Assembly (NCBI GenBank): GCA_027323595.1
Contig: DAHWBL010000275.1
Coordinates: forward strand, 1-19,892
Length of the DNA stretch: 19,892 nucleotides
Reading direction: 5' to 3'
From: Acetobacteraceae bacterium
GTDB lineage: Bacteria > Pseudomonadota > Alphaproteobacteria > Acetobacterales > Acetobacteraceae
The notes under the pieces: model-generated
What the model was told of the DNA's origin: nothing
The model's database searches: none
Seen by the model: the letters and a program-made list of their open reading frames with translations, nothing else
Shown: positions 1-6,261 of the stretch, piece by piece
Layout: each line of letters begins with the position of its first letter
Position numbering within the stretch: position 1 is the stretch's first letter
Program-made: the position numbers and the translations under genes

Positions 1-23
1 TTAAACCACTCGGCCACCCAACC
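1..23 (-). tRNA. tRNA-Ser, 5' part only (cut by window edge)
   Basis: Read on the minus strand, the first 23 bases give a 7-base acceptor arm strand (GGTTGGG), then TG at positions 8-9, then GCCGAGTGGTTTAA, the usual D-arm of bacterial serine tRNAs. The anticodon, the long variable arm and the 3' end lie outside the window, so the isoacceptor cannot be given. A leucine tRNA is the main alternative because it is also class II, but GGCCGAGTGGTTTAA fits serine better. A well-matched promoter sits directly upstream on the same strand. Confidence 0.75.
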
Positions 24-54
24 TCGGTGGCGACCCACGCTCTGCGTGCCGCCA

Positions 55-405
55 CTACGGTGTTTTGACTCTACGTGCCGGGAAATAGAGTGTCAATCTG
101 GCCCCGGGGTTCGCTATGGCCGCGGCCAGTTTTCGCCCGCATTGACCGGAATGGCCACGACCGGTAAAAAAGAGGCTTGGCATTTGGGGGACACCCGGCA
201 CCTGCATGCGGATGAAATCGACCAGCTTGCGCGCCACCGGATCGGGCAGGGCCGCCGCGCCCGCCGCCGCCACGTCCCAGCGATGGGCGCGCAGTGCCGC
301 GCCGATATCGGGCTGGTCCTGGGCGCGGGCCGGTTGGGCCAACAGGCCGGGAGCGAGCAGGCCGGAGACGAGGGCGGCGACGGTGAGCGGGATGAAGCGG
401 CGCAT
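55..405 (-). pseudogene. Truncated soluble lytic transglycosylase remnant
   Basis: The first 70 or so residues of this 116-codon frame have a signal peptide (MRRFIPLTVAALVSG...LAQPARAQ) and then a segment with DIGAALRAHRW and DPVARKLVDF. That resembles the N-terminus of soluble lytic murein transglycosylases of Rhodospirillales, which often lie next to dapA. Those proteins run to roughly 600-700 residues with a C-terminal catalytic SLT domain. Here the resemblance stops near position 195, and the remaining 46 codons are unrelated, running through the tRNA promoter. The catalytic domain is absent, so I read this as a decayed or deleted gene. It starts at the ATG at 403-405, divergent from dapA. 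A short exported protein of unknown role is the alternative. The family match is from recognition only and is moderate. Confidence 0.5.
68..96 (-). promoter_or_regulatory. Sigma-70-type promoter for the tRNA-Ser gene
   Basis: On the minus strand TTGACA (91-96) is followed after exactly 17 bases by TAGAGT (68-73). The -35 box is perfect and the -10 box matches four of six consensus bases. The predicted transcription start falls near position 60, about 37 bases before the mature tRNA end at 23, a normal tRNA leader length. No intact protein gene is being read here on this strand, so the tRNA is the natural target. Confidence 0.65.
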
Positions 406-478
406 GGCATTACCCTAGCCCAAGCGCGCGCGCGCCGGAATCGGGGCGGCGGACAAAGTTTCGCGCGGCCGGGCTCCC

Positions 479-507
479 TTGCTTCCGCCCCCCCGCGACC
501 CTAGGTT
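479..507 (+). promoter_or_regulatory. Candidate promoter for dapA
   Basis: TTGCTT (479-484) and TAGGTT (502-507) are separated by 17 bases in the 138-base gap between the divergent transglycosylase remnant and dapA. Each box matches four of six consensus bases. A start near 514 would give a leader of about 30 bases carrying the strong ribosome binding site AAGGAG (530-535), 8 bases before the dapA ATG. The rest of the gap is GC-rich, with an alternating CG run near 424-434. Confidence 0.4.
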
Positions 508-543
508 CATGCCCCGCCCGGCGGAGCTCAAGGAGAGGCGTTC

Positions 544-1428
544 ATGTTTCACGGGTCGATGGTCGCGCTGATCACGCCGATGCGCGACGATGGCAGCCTC
601 GATGAGGACGCGTTCGCGCGCCTGGTCGAATGGCAGATCAATGAAGGCACCAACGGCATCATCCCGGTCGGCACCACCGGGGAGAGCCCGACGCTGGACC
701 ATGACGAGCACAAGCGCGTGGTCGAGATCGCGGTCGCGGTGGCGGCGGGGCGGGTGTCGGTGATCGCCGGCACCGGCTCGAACTCCACCGCCGAGGCGAT
801 CGAGCTGACCGCCCACGCGCGCGCCGCCGGCGCGGACGCGGCGCTGGTGGTCACGCCCTATTACAACAAGCCGACCCAGTCCGGCCTGCTGCTGCATTAC
901 CGCGCCATCGCCGACGCGGTGGAGCTGCCGCTGATCATCTACAACATTCCCGCCCGCAGCGTGGTGGACATGTCGGTGGCCACGATGGCCGAGCTGGCGG
1001 CGCACCCCAACATCGTGGGCGTCAAGGACGCGACCGCGAACCTCACCCGCCCGCTGCACACCACGCGCGCCTGTGGCGAGGATTTCTGCCAGCTTTCCGG
1101 CGAGGACCACACCGCACTCGCGTTTCTCGCCGCCGGCGGGCATGGCTGCATCTCGGTGACCGCGAATGTCGCGCCGCGGCTGTGCGCGGACATGCATGCC
1201 GCCTGGCGGGCCGGGCGGGTGGGCGACGCGATGGCGATCCAGGCGCGGCTGGTGGCGCTGCATGACGCGATGTTCGCCGAGACCAGCCCCGCGCCGGTGA
1301 AATATGCCGCCAGCCTGCTGGGCTTTGGCAGCGAATTCTGCCGCCTGCCGCTCGCCCCGCTGGCCGAGGCGACGCGCGCGCAGGTGCGTGCGGCGATGGT
1401 CGGCGCCGGGCTCACAGGGCCTGGCTGA
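544..1428 (+). CDS. dapA: 4-hydroxy-tetrahydrodipicolinate synthase
   Basis: This 294-residue protein condenses pyruvate with aspartate semialdehyde, the first committed step to diaminopimelate and lysine, in the cytosol. It is full length for the family. Visible signatures are GTTGES at residues 43-48 (substrate-binding Thr pair), TPYYNKP at 104-110, Tyr133 in YNIPAR and the Schiff-base Lys161 in VGVKDAT. These match the Tyr133 and Lys161 of the E. coli enzyme. The ATG has AAGGAG 8 bases upstream, so the start is secure. The smpB start follows 10 bases after the stop codon, which suggests co-transcription. A close N-acetylneuraminate lyase-type relative is unlikely given these motifs and the dapA-smpB neighbourhood common in alphaproteobacteria. 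Confidence 0.96.
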   Translation: MFHGSMVALITPMRDDGSLDEDAFARLVEWQINEGTNGIIPVGTTGESPTLDHDEHKRVVEIAVAVAAGRVSVIAGTGSNSTAEAIELTAHARAAGADAALVVTPYYNKPTQSGLLLHYRAIADAVELPLIIYNIPARSVVDMSVATMAELAAHPNIVGVKDATANLTRPLHTTRACGEDFCQLSGEDHTALAFLAAGGHGCISVTANVAPRLCADMHAAWRAGRVGDAMAIQARLVALHDAMFAETSPAPVKYAASLLGFGSEFCRLPLAPLAEATRAQVRAAMVGAGLTGPG

Positions 1429-1438
1429 TCGGCTGATT

Positions 1439-1921
1439 TTGACTGAAAAATCCAAATCCGGGCTGATCTCGCACGGCATCGCCGCGCAGAATCGCAAGGC
1501 GCGGCATGATTACAGCATCGGCGAGACGCTGGAGGCCGGCATCGTGCTGCGCGGGCCGGAGGTGAAGTCGCTGCGCTTCGGCCGCGCGACGCTGGGCGAG
1601 GCCTGGGCGGGCGAGCGGTCCGGCGAGCTGTTTTTGTTCAATTGCTACATCCCCGAATACCAGGGCGGGGTGCTGTCGCGGTTCGAGCCGCGCGCGCCGC
1701 GCAAGTTGCTTGTCCATAAAAAGCAACTTGGCAAATTGCTGGCGGCGGTGAAGCGCGACGGCGCGACCATCGTGCCGCTGGACATCCATTTCAACGAGCG
1801 TGGGCGCGCCAAGGTTCTGCTCGGCGTGGCGCAGGGCCGCAGCAAGGGCGACAAGCGCGCGGCGGTGGCGGCGCGCGACTGGCAGCGTGACAAGGCGCGG
1901 CTGATGCGCGCGCGCGGCTGA
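1439..1921 (+). CDS. smpB: SsrA (tmRNA)-binding protein SmpB
   Basis: SmpB binds tmRNA and delivers it to stalled ribosomes for trans-translation. The 160-residue product has the family core: NRKARHDY at 18-25, EVKSLR at 41-46, IPEYQ near 71-75, NERGRAKV at 119-126, and a basic C-terminal tail (DKRAAVAARDWQRDKARL) that reads the empty mRNA channel. I chose the TTG at 1439 because it gives MTEKSKSGLISHG, exactly where SmpB proteins begin. The frame stays open further left, but only into dapA coding sequence. No Shine-Dalgarno sequence is visible, so translation may depend on coupling to dapA. Its stop shares one base with the ATG of the next gene (TGATG at 1919-1923). Confidence 0.93.
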   Translation: MTEKSKSGLISHGIAAQNRKARHDYSIGETLEAGIVLRGPEVKSLRFGRATLGEAWAGERSGELFLFNCYIPEYQGGVLSRFEPRAPRKLLVHKKQLGKLLAAVKRDGATIVPLDIHFNERGRAKVLLGVAQGRSKGDKRAAVAARDWQRDKARLMRARG

Positions 1922-3225
1922 TGAGCGGGCGCGCCGCGGCGCCGACGCGCTATCGCTGGTTCGTGGCACTGCTGATTTTCCTGGTCTATGCCTGCGCCTC
2001 GGCCGACCGCGCCAATATCGGCATCGCGCTGCCGGCGATCCGCGCCGAGTTCGCGCTGAGCAACACCGAGGCCGGCGCGGTGATCAGCATGTTCTTCCTG
2101 TGCTACGCCGCCGGGCAGATCCCGGCTGGGCTGCTGTGCGCGCGCTTTGGCGTGCGGCGGGTGTTTCCCCTGGCGATGGCGGCGACCTCGGTGTTCACCC
2201 TGCTCATCGGCACCGCCGGGGGCGCGGCCACGCTGAAGCTGTGGCGCGCCGGGCTCGGGCTCGCCGAGGCGGCGCTGCCGGTGAGTCTGCTCGCCACCAT
2301 CAATGTGTGGTTCGCCCCGCGCGAGAAGGGCACCGCGACCGGGATTTTGCTGGCGGCGGCGAAATCGGGGCCAGTGATCGTGCCGCCGCTGGGCGCGCTG
2401 CTGATCGCGGGGCACGGCTGGCGCGCCCTGTTCGTGCTGTTCGCGCTGCCCGGGCTGGTGCTGATGGCGCTGTGGATGTGGCTGGTGCCCGAGCATCCGT
2501 CGGCGAGCCCGCGGGTGAACCCGGCCGAGGCGGCGGTGATCGCGGCTCCGGCGCTGGCGGGCCGGCCTGGCGCGCGGCGGCGCTTCGTCCGACTCGACCG
2601 GCTGATGCGGGTGCGCGCGATGGCGCCGATCACGAGCATGGGCGCGGTGTTCGGCTCGGCGGATCTGTGGGGGTGCGCGGCCGGCTATTTCCTGCTCAGC
2701 GGTCTGGCCAACGTGATCCTGGCGTGGCTGCCCAGCTATCTGACCGAGGTGAAGCATTTCTCGCTGCTGCGGGTGGGGTTTGTCGCCGCCGCCCCGTTCG
2801 CCGGCGCGGTGGTGGGAAATCTGGCCGGCGGGGTGTTCTCCGACCGGGTGCTGGGCGGGCGGCGCAAGCCGATGATGATGATCACCGCGGCGGCGACGGC
2901 GGGCGCGATGCTGGCCTTGACGCGCGCCCCCGACGGTCCACTGTTGATGGCATCGATGCTGTTCGCGACAGGGTTTTTGCTCAGTGTCGGCTATTCGTCG
3001 TTCGCCGTGTTCGGCATGACCATGACCGACGCGCGGCGCTATCCGCTGGCGCTGGGGCTGATCAACACCGCCGGCCAGGCCGGTGGCGCGGTGGCGCCGC
3101 TGGTCGCCGGCATGCTGCTCGATGCCTATGACTGGGATGTGGTGTTCGAGTTCCTCGCCGGCTGCTCGGGCCTGACGCTGCTGCTGCTGGCGGTGATCCG
3201 TGAGGCCGAGCCGGGCGGGGCGTGA
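1921..3225 (+). CDS. MFS transporter, anion:cation symporter (ACS)-like family
   Basis: This 434-residue inner-membrane protein has the length and hydrophobic pattern of a 12-helix major facilitator. Near the first helix, SADRANIGIALPAI (28-41) resembles the DRxNIxxAxP signature of the ACS family (hexuronate, tartrate, phthalate-type carriers). LWRAGLGLAEAALP (107-120) followed by NVWFAPREKGTATGI is the loop and helix typical of that family. A GRRK-type basic loop lies between helices in the second half. Its start overlaps the smpB stop by one base, so it is probably translationally coupled to smpB. That is unusual, since the two functions are unrelated. The substrate cannot be told from sequence; an organic anion is the family expectation. 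Confidence 0.88.
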   Translation: MSGRAAAPTRYRWFVALLIFLVYACASADRANIGIALPAIRAEFALSNTEAGAVISMFFLCYAAGQIPAGLLCARFGVRRVFPLAMAATSVFTLLIGTAGGAATLKLWRAGLGLAEAALPVSLLATINVWFAPREKGTATGILLAAAKSGPVIVPPLGALLIAGHGWRALFVLFALPGLVLMALWMWLVPEHPSASPRVNPAEAAVIAAPALAGRPGARRRFVRLDRLMRVRAMAPITSMGAVFGSADLWGCAAGYFLLSGLANVILAWLPSYLTEVKHFSLLRVGFVAAAPFAGAVVGNLAGGVFSDRVLGGRRKPMMMITAAATAGAMLALTRAPDGPLLMASMLFATGFLLSVGYSSFAVFGMTMTDARRYPLALGLINTAGQAGGAVAPLVAGMLLDAYDWDVVFEFLAGCSGLTLLLLAVIREAEPGGA

Positions 3226-3302
3226 CAATCACGGGTCTCGCCAGCCCGGGCGCAAACCGCTATTGAAACGCCCGGCGCGGCGCGGAGTCGCGTCGCTGCG
3301 AT

Positions 3303-3340
3303 ACGGCCGTTCCGGCCTTGGGCGAGACGGCCGTTCCGGC
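3303..3340 (+). repeat. Two 14-bp direct repeats upstream of the exported protein pair
   Basis: ACGGCCGTTCCGGC occurs at 3303-3316 and again at 3327-3340, with start points 24 bases apart. Both lie in the 139-base gap between the MFS gene and the next plus-strand gene, ending 24 bases before its ATG. Each copy contains the small palindrome CGGCCG. They could be a tandem regulator site or a local duplication. No confident -35/-10 pair was found in this gap. Confidence 0.6.
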
Positions 3341-3364
3341 GGTGGGTGATTGAGGAGTTTGCTG

Positions 3365-3862
3365 ATGCGATCTGCGATGAACTGGGGCCTCGCGGGCCTC
3401 GCCTGGACCGCGGCGACGCTGAGTCCGGCGCTGGCGCGCTGTGCCGATCCGGCCGACCGGGCGGCGTTCGACGTGGTCGGGCTCAAGAGCGAGATGATGG
3501 TGCTCGCGATTTCGTGCAAGCGGAACGACGATTACAACGCCTTCGTGCGCCGCTTCCAGGCGCTGCTGACCCGTGCCGATGCCGATCTGGGCCGGTATTT
3601 CTCCCGCGCCTATGGCCATGGCGGCCAGCGGGCGCAGGACGCCTATGTCACCGCGCTGGCCAACGGCCAGTCCGACGAGGGGATGCGGCTGGGCTCGGAT
3701 TTCTGCCCGCACAACGCCGCGGTGTTCGACGAGGTGAAGGCGGTGGGCAGCGAGACCGACCTGCCGGCGTTCGCCGCCGGCAAGGCGGTGGTGCCCGAGG
3801 TGCCGGGCGCCTGCGTGGTCGAGGCGAGCGCGCGGCCGGCGACCCCGGCGAAAAAGCGATGA
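3365..3862 (+). CDS. Exported four-cysteine protein of unknown function
   Basis: I do not recognise a named family. The 165-residue product begins with an uncleaved-length signal peptide (MRSAMNWGLAGLAWTAATLSPALA, likely cut after ALA or ALAR), so it should act in the periplasm or outside. The mature part is mostly helical in appearance and holds exactly four cysteines (26, 51, 114, 150), compatible with two disulfides. It ends in a Pro/Ala/Lys tail. I chose the ATG at 3365 because GAGGAG (3352-3357) lies 7 bases before it; an in-frame TTG at 3350 would overlap that ribosome binding site. The stop overlaps the next start as ATGA, so the two genes form a coupled pair. Confidence 0.8.
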   Translation: MRSAMNWGLAGLAWTAATLSPALARCADPADRAAFDVVGLKSEMMVLAISCKRNDDYNAFVRRFQALLTRADADLGRYFSRAYGHGGQRAQDAYVTALANGQSDEGMRLGSDFCPHNAAVFDEVKAVGSETDLPAFAAGKAVVPEVPGACVVEASARPATPAKKR

Positions 3863-4275
3863 GCCAGCGTCGCGCGCTCGCGACCGCCGCGGCCATGCTG
3901 CTGCTCGCGGGCTGTCAGGCCCAGCGCCCGGCCAGCACCGCCGCGCGCTATTCGGTGGATTTCCGCGGCGCCGCCAAAAGCTGTTCGGCCCCCAAGGAGC
4001 TGAACGCGGCTTCGGGCAGGACCACCGAGGCGGCGCTCGCGGTGGTCAATGACGGCGGCTGGTGCGCGATGACGCTCGACAATGGCGGCAAGCCCTACGA
4101 TGCCGGGCTGCTGACCGTCCCGCCGGCGCACGGCAAGGTGTATATCCACAAGGTCGGCGACGACACCCGGATCGACTACACGCCCGACAGCGGCTTCGTG
4201 GGCGACGACCAGTTCACCCTGAAGCTGGTGCCCACCGACGCGGTGCTGGCGGTGAAGGCCACGGTCAGCCGCTGA
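3859..4275 (+). CDS. Lipoprotein with an Ig/cadherin-like fold domain
   Basis: The 138-residue product has a short signal sequence ending in the lipobox LLAGC, with the acylated cysteine at residue 19, so it should be membrane-anchored facing the periplasm or surface. The second half (PPAHGKVYIHK...IDYTPDSGFVGDDQFTLKL) matches the pattern of bacterial Ig-like/cadherin-like repeats, where an AHGxV strand is followed by YTPxxGFxGxDxFT. Only one such domain is present. Two further cysteines (near residues 42 and 69) could form a disulfide. It starts inside the previous stop codon (ATGA at 3859-3862). Its end overlaps the convergent glycosylase gene by 11 bases. Function is unknown; a small adhesion or envelope-binding role is conceivable. 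Confidence 0.82.
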   Translation: MSQRRALATAAAMLLLAGCQAQRPASTAARYSVDFRGAAKSCSAPKELNAASGRTTEAALAVVNDGGWCAMTLDNGGKPYDAGLLTVPPAHGKVYIHKVGDDTRIDYTPDSGFVGDDQFTLKLVPTDAVLAVKATVSR

Positions 4276-4909
4276 TCTGGGCGCGGATCGCGCCGACCAC
4301 GGCGGCGAACATCGGCTCGGTGAGCCGGCCGGTGTTGGTGTTGTAGCGCGACACATGGTACGAATCCGCCAGCAGCACGCCGTCCGCGAGGCGATGTTGC
4401 GCGCCGTGCGCGAAGCGGGCGGCGGCGAGTTTCATGCCGTGCGCGCGCAGCACCGCCTGGTGGGCGATCAGCCCCAGCGCCAGGATCACCCGCAGCCGGG
4501 GCATGGCCGCGATCTCGGCGCGCAGAAAATCGTTGCAGGCGCGGATTTCGGCGGGCTCGGGCTTGTTCTGCGGCGGCACGCAGCGCACCGCGTTGACGAT
4601 GCGGCAATCGACCGGGGTAAGTCCGTCGGCCGGGTCGGCGGCGAATTTCCCTGTCGCGAAGCCGAAGGCGATCAGGGTCTCATACAGCAGCGTGCCGGCG
4701 TAATCGCCGGTGAAGGGGCGGCCGGTGCGGTTGGCCCCGCGCACGCCAGGCGCCAGCCCGACCACCAGCAGCCGTCCGGAGCTGTCGCCGAAGCTGGGCA
4801 CCGGGGCGTTGTGCCAGCCCGGTTCGGCGGCGCGCAGGCTGGTCCGGTAGGCGAGCAGGCGCGGGCAGAGCGGGCAGTCGCGCGCCGGGCTCGCCGGTGT
4901 GGCCGGCAT
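4265..4909 (-). CDS. Uracil-DNA glycosylase, family 5 (UdgB type)
   Basis: This 214-residue enzyme should remove uracil, and possibly other deaminated bases, from DNA to start base excision repair. Four cysteines placed as in family 4/5 enzymes (Cys12 and Cys15 in CPLCPRL, then Cys110 and Cys125) should bind a [4Fe-4S] cluster. Motif A reads GLAPGVRGANRTGRPFTGD (51-69). The Ala in place of the family-4 Glu at this site is typical of family 5. The C-terminal motif is HVSRYNTNTGRLT (185-197), where many relatives have HPS. Its ATG follows the stop of the NYN gene by two bases, so the pair is probably one transcript. The gene ends inside the convergent lipoprotein gene. Confidence 0.9.
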   Translation of the reverse strand: MPATPASPARDCPLCPRLLAYRTSLRAAEPGWHNAPVPSFGDSSGRLLVVGLAPGVRGANRTGRPFTGDYAGTLLYETLIAFGFATGKFAADPADGLTPVDCRIVNAVRCVPPQNKPEPAEIRACNDFLRAEIAAMPRLRVILALGLIAHQAVLRAHGMKLAAARFAHGAQHRLADGVLLADSYHVSRYNTNTGRLTEPMFAAVVGAIRAQISG

Positions 4910-4911
4910 GA

Positions 4912-5514
4912 TCAGATCTCGTCGGCGGGATCGATGAGCGGCTCGCTCGGCGGCAGGCGGGCCGGGCGGGCCGGGCGCGGTTCCATCTGACGGCGGGTGA
5001 ATTCGGCGCCGATATCGGCCAGTTCGAGGAACTGGTCGGCCTGGCGGCGCAGCTCGTCGGCGATCATCGGCGGGCTGGTGCGGATCGAGGAGATCACCGA
5101 CACGCGCACGCCCAGCCGCTGCACCGCTTCGACCACCCGGCGGAAATCGGCGTCGCCGCTGAACAGCACCGCATGGTCGATCTTGGGCGCGAGCTCCAGC
5201 ATGTCCACCGCCAACTCGATGTCCATGTTGCCCTTGACCCGGCGGCGGCCGGAGGCGTCAGTGTATTCCTTCGCCGGCTTGGTGACGAGCGCGTAGCCGT
5301 TATAGGCGAGCCAGTCGGTGAGCGGCTTGAGCGGGGAATATTCCTCGGTTTCGAGCACCGCGGAGTAATAATAGGCGCGCAGCACGTTGGTTCTGGAACG
5401 GAAGAAGGTCAGCAGGTTGCGATAATCGACATCGAAGCCGAGATTGCGCGATGCCGAGTACAAATTGGCGCCGTCGATGAACAAGACGGTGCGCTCTGAC
5501 GTGGAAAATTGCAT
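4912..5514 (-). CDS. NYN-domain (LabA/DUF88-like, PIN-fold) putative nuclease
   Basis: The 200-residue product belongs to the NYN/DUF88 group of PIN-like proteins, several of which act on RNA. The acidic residues expected to bind metal are present: Asp14 in VLFIDGANLY, Asp98 and Asp104 in KGNMDIELAVDML, and Asp121/Asp123 in LFSGDADFRRVV. The C-terminal 40 residues are proline- and arginine-rich and probably disordered. A minus-strand AAAGG lies about 10 bases before the ATG. It diverges from folK across 126 bases. This gene is often found near rpoZ and rsh in alphaproteobacteria, and here it precedes a uracil-DNA glycosylase by two bases. The nuclease activity is family inference, not shown by the sequence. 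Confidence 0.9.
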   Translation of the reverse strand: MQFSTSERTVLFIDGANLYSASRNLGFDVDYRNLLTFFRSRTNVLRAYYYSAVLETEEYSPLKPLTDWLAYNGYALVTKPAKEYTDASGRRRVKGNMDIELAVDMLELAPKIDHAVLFSGDADFRRVVEAVQRLGVRVSVISSIRTSPPMIADELRRQADQFLELADIGAEFTRRQMEPRPARPARLPPSEPLIDPADEI

Positions 5515-5625
5515 GTTTTCAAACCTTTGTGTTCAAATTTTGGGGCCGGCGCGCGGGCGTTGGGGTGGCTGCGCGGGCTCGGCGGGCGCAGCAAACAGCA
5601 AAAACTCAATCATGTCACCTGACTT

Positions 5626-5639
5626 CGCGGGGCCCCGCG
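5626..5639. promoter_or_regulatory. 14-bp perfect palindrome abutting the folK start
   Basis: CGCGGGGCCCCGCG at 5626-5639 is a perfect palindrome that ends one base before the folK GTG. It occupies the place where a ribosome binding site would be expected. It lies in the 126-base gap between the divergent NYN and folK genes. It could be an operator, or a stem that limits folK initiation. In such GC-rich DNA a chance palindrome of this composition is possible. Confidence 0.4.
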
Positions 5640-5640
5640 C

Positions 5641-6135
5641 GTGATCCTGGTGGCGCTGGGGGCAAATCTGGTCTCGGCCTGGGGGCTGTCGGCGCGCGAC
5701 AGTTGCGTGCATGCCTGCGCGTTGCTGGGGCGGATCGGCGGGGTGCGGCTGGAGGCGGTGTCGCGCTGGTATGGCAGCGCGCCGGTGCCGGCCTCGGCGC
5801 AGCCGCGCTATGTCAACGGTGTGGCGGCGTTGCGCGGCAACATCGCGCCGGCGGCGCTGCTGGGCGAACTGGCGGCGATCGAGGCGGCGGCGGGGCGGGT
5901 GCGCGGGGCCGACAACGCGGCGCGGCCGCTGGATCTGGACATCATCGACATGGATGGGCTGGTGCGCGATGCGCCCGACCCGGTGCTGCCGCACCCGCGC
6001 GCGCATCTGCGCGCCTTCGTGCTGCTGCCGCTGCGCGATGTGGCGCCGGGCTGGGTGCATCCGCGGTCCGGCCAGGCGATCGATGCGCTGATCGCGGCGC
6101 TGCCACCGCAGGATGTCGCTGTTCTGGCGGACTGA
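5641..6135 (+). CDS. folK: 2-amino-4-hydroxy-6-hydroxymethyldihydropteridine diphosphokinase (HPPK)
   Basis: FolK transfers pyrophosphate from ATP to hydroxymethyl-dihydropterin in folate synthesis. The 164-residue protein is full length. It has ALGAN at 5-9, the substrate loop SRWYGSAPVPASAQPRYVNG (41-60), the Mg-binding RPLDLDII with Asp98 and Asp100 (E. coli Asp95 and Asp97), and LPHPRAHLRAFVL (116-128). The GTG at 5641 is the start that fits the family N-terminus (MILVALGAN). No Shine-Dalgarno sequence is visible; a GC palindrome sits there instead. rpoZ follows after 126 bases with its own candidate promoter. Confidence 0.94.
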   Translation: MILVALGANLVSAWGLSARDSCVHACALLGRIGGVRLEAVSRWYGSAPVPASAQPRYVNGVAALRGNIAPAALLGELAAIEAAAGRVRGADNAARPLDLDIIDMDGLVRDAPDPVLPHPRAHLRAFVLLPLRDVAPGWVHPRSGQAIDALIAALPPQDVAVLAD

Positions 6136-6180
6136 AAGCTGGTTGAACCCCCCTGGTGGCCGGTGGCGTGGCCATGCCGC

Positions 6181-6209
6181 TTGTCGCGTCAGGCTCGCTG
6201 CCCTATATG
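6181..6209 (+). promoter_or_regulatory. Candidate promoter for rpoZ-rsh
   Basis: TTGTCG (6181-6186) and TATATG (6204-6209) are spaced by 17 bases in the 126-base folK-rpoZ gap. Both match four of six consensus bases. Transcription would start near 6216, giving a leader of about 45 bases that carries GGAG (6249-6252), 9 bases before the rpoZ ATG. Confidence 0.4.
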
Positions 6210-6261
6210 AGCAGACCGACCACGATACCGTTTATTCAGAACAGAGCTGGAGTAGCTGCGC

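Noticed and set aside
68..180. Possible IS21-like insertion sequence end (repeated GGCCAGTTTTCGC / GGCCCCGGGGTTCGC-like pieces) as the cause of the transglycosylase truncation
   Set aside because: The most striking part is fully explained by a TTGACA-N17-TAGAGT promoter for the tRNA. No transposase, clear terminal inverted repeat or target duplication is visible.
424..434. Alternating GC run as a Z-DNA or recombination site
   Set aside because: Short CG alternations are common in DNA this GC-rich, and nothing else marks the site.
1645..3228. A 527-codon minus-strand open frame across smpB and the MFS gene
   Set aside because: It is Arg/Gln/His-rich low-complexity translation with no family resemblance, and it lies opposite clear coding genes.
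5533..6060. Minus-strand open frame opposite folK as an extension of the NYN gene
   Set aside because: The NYN family N-terminus (VLFIDGANLY) begins properly at the ATG at 5514, and the folK motifs on the plus strand are clear.
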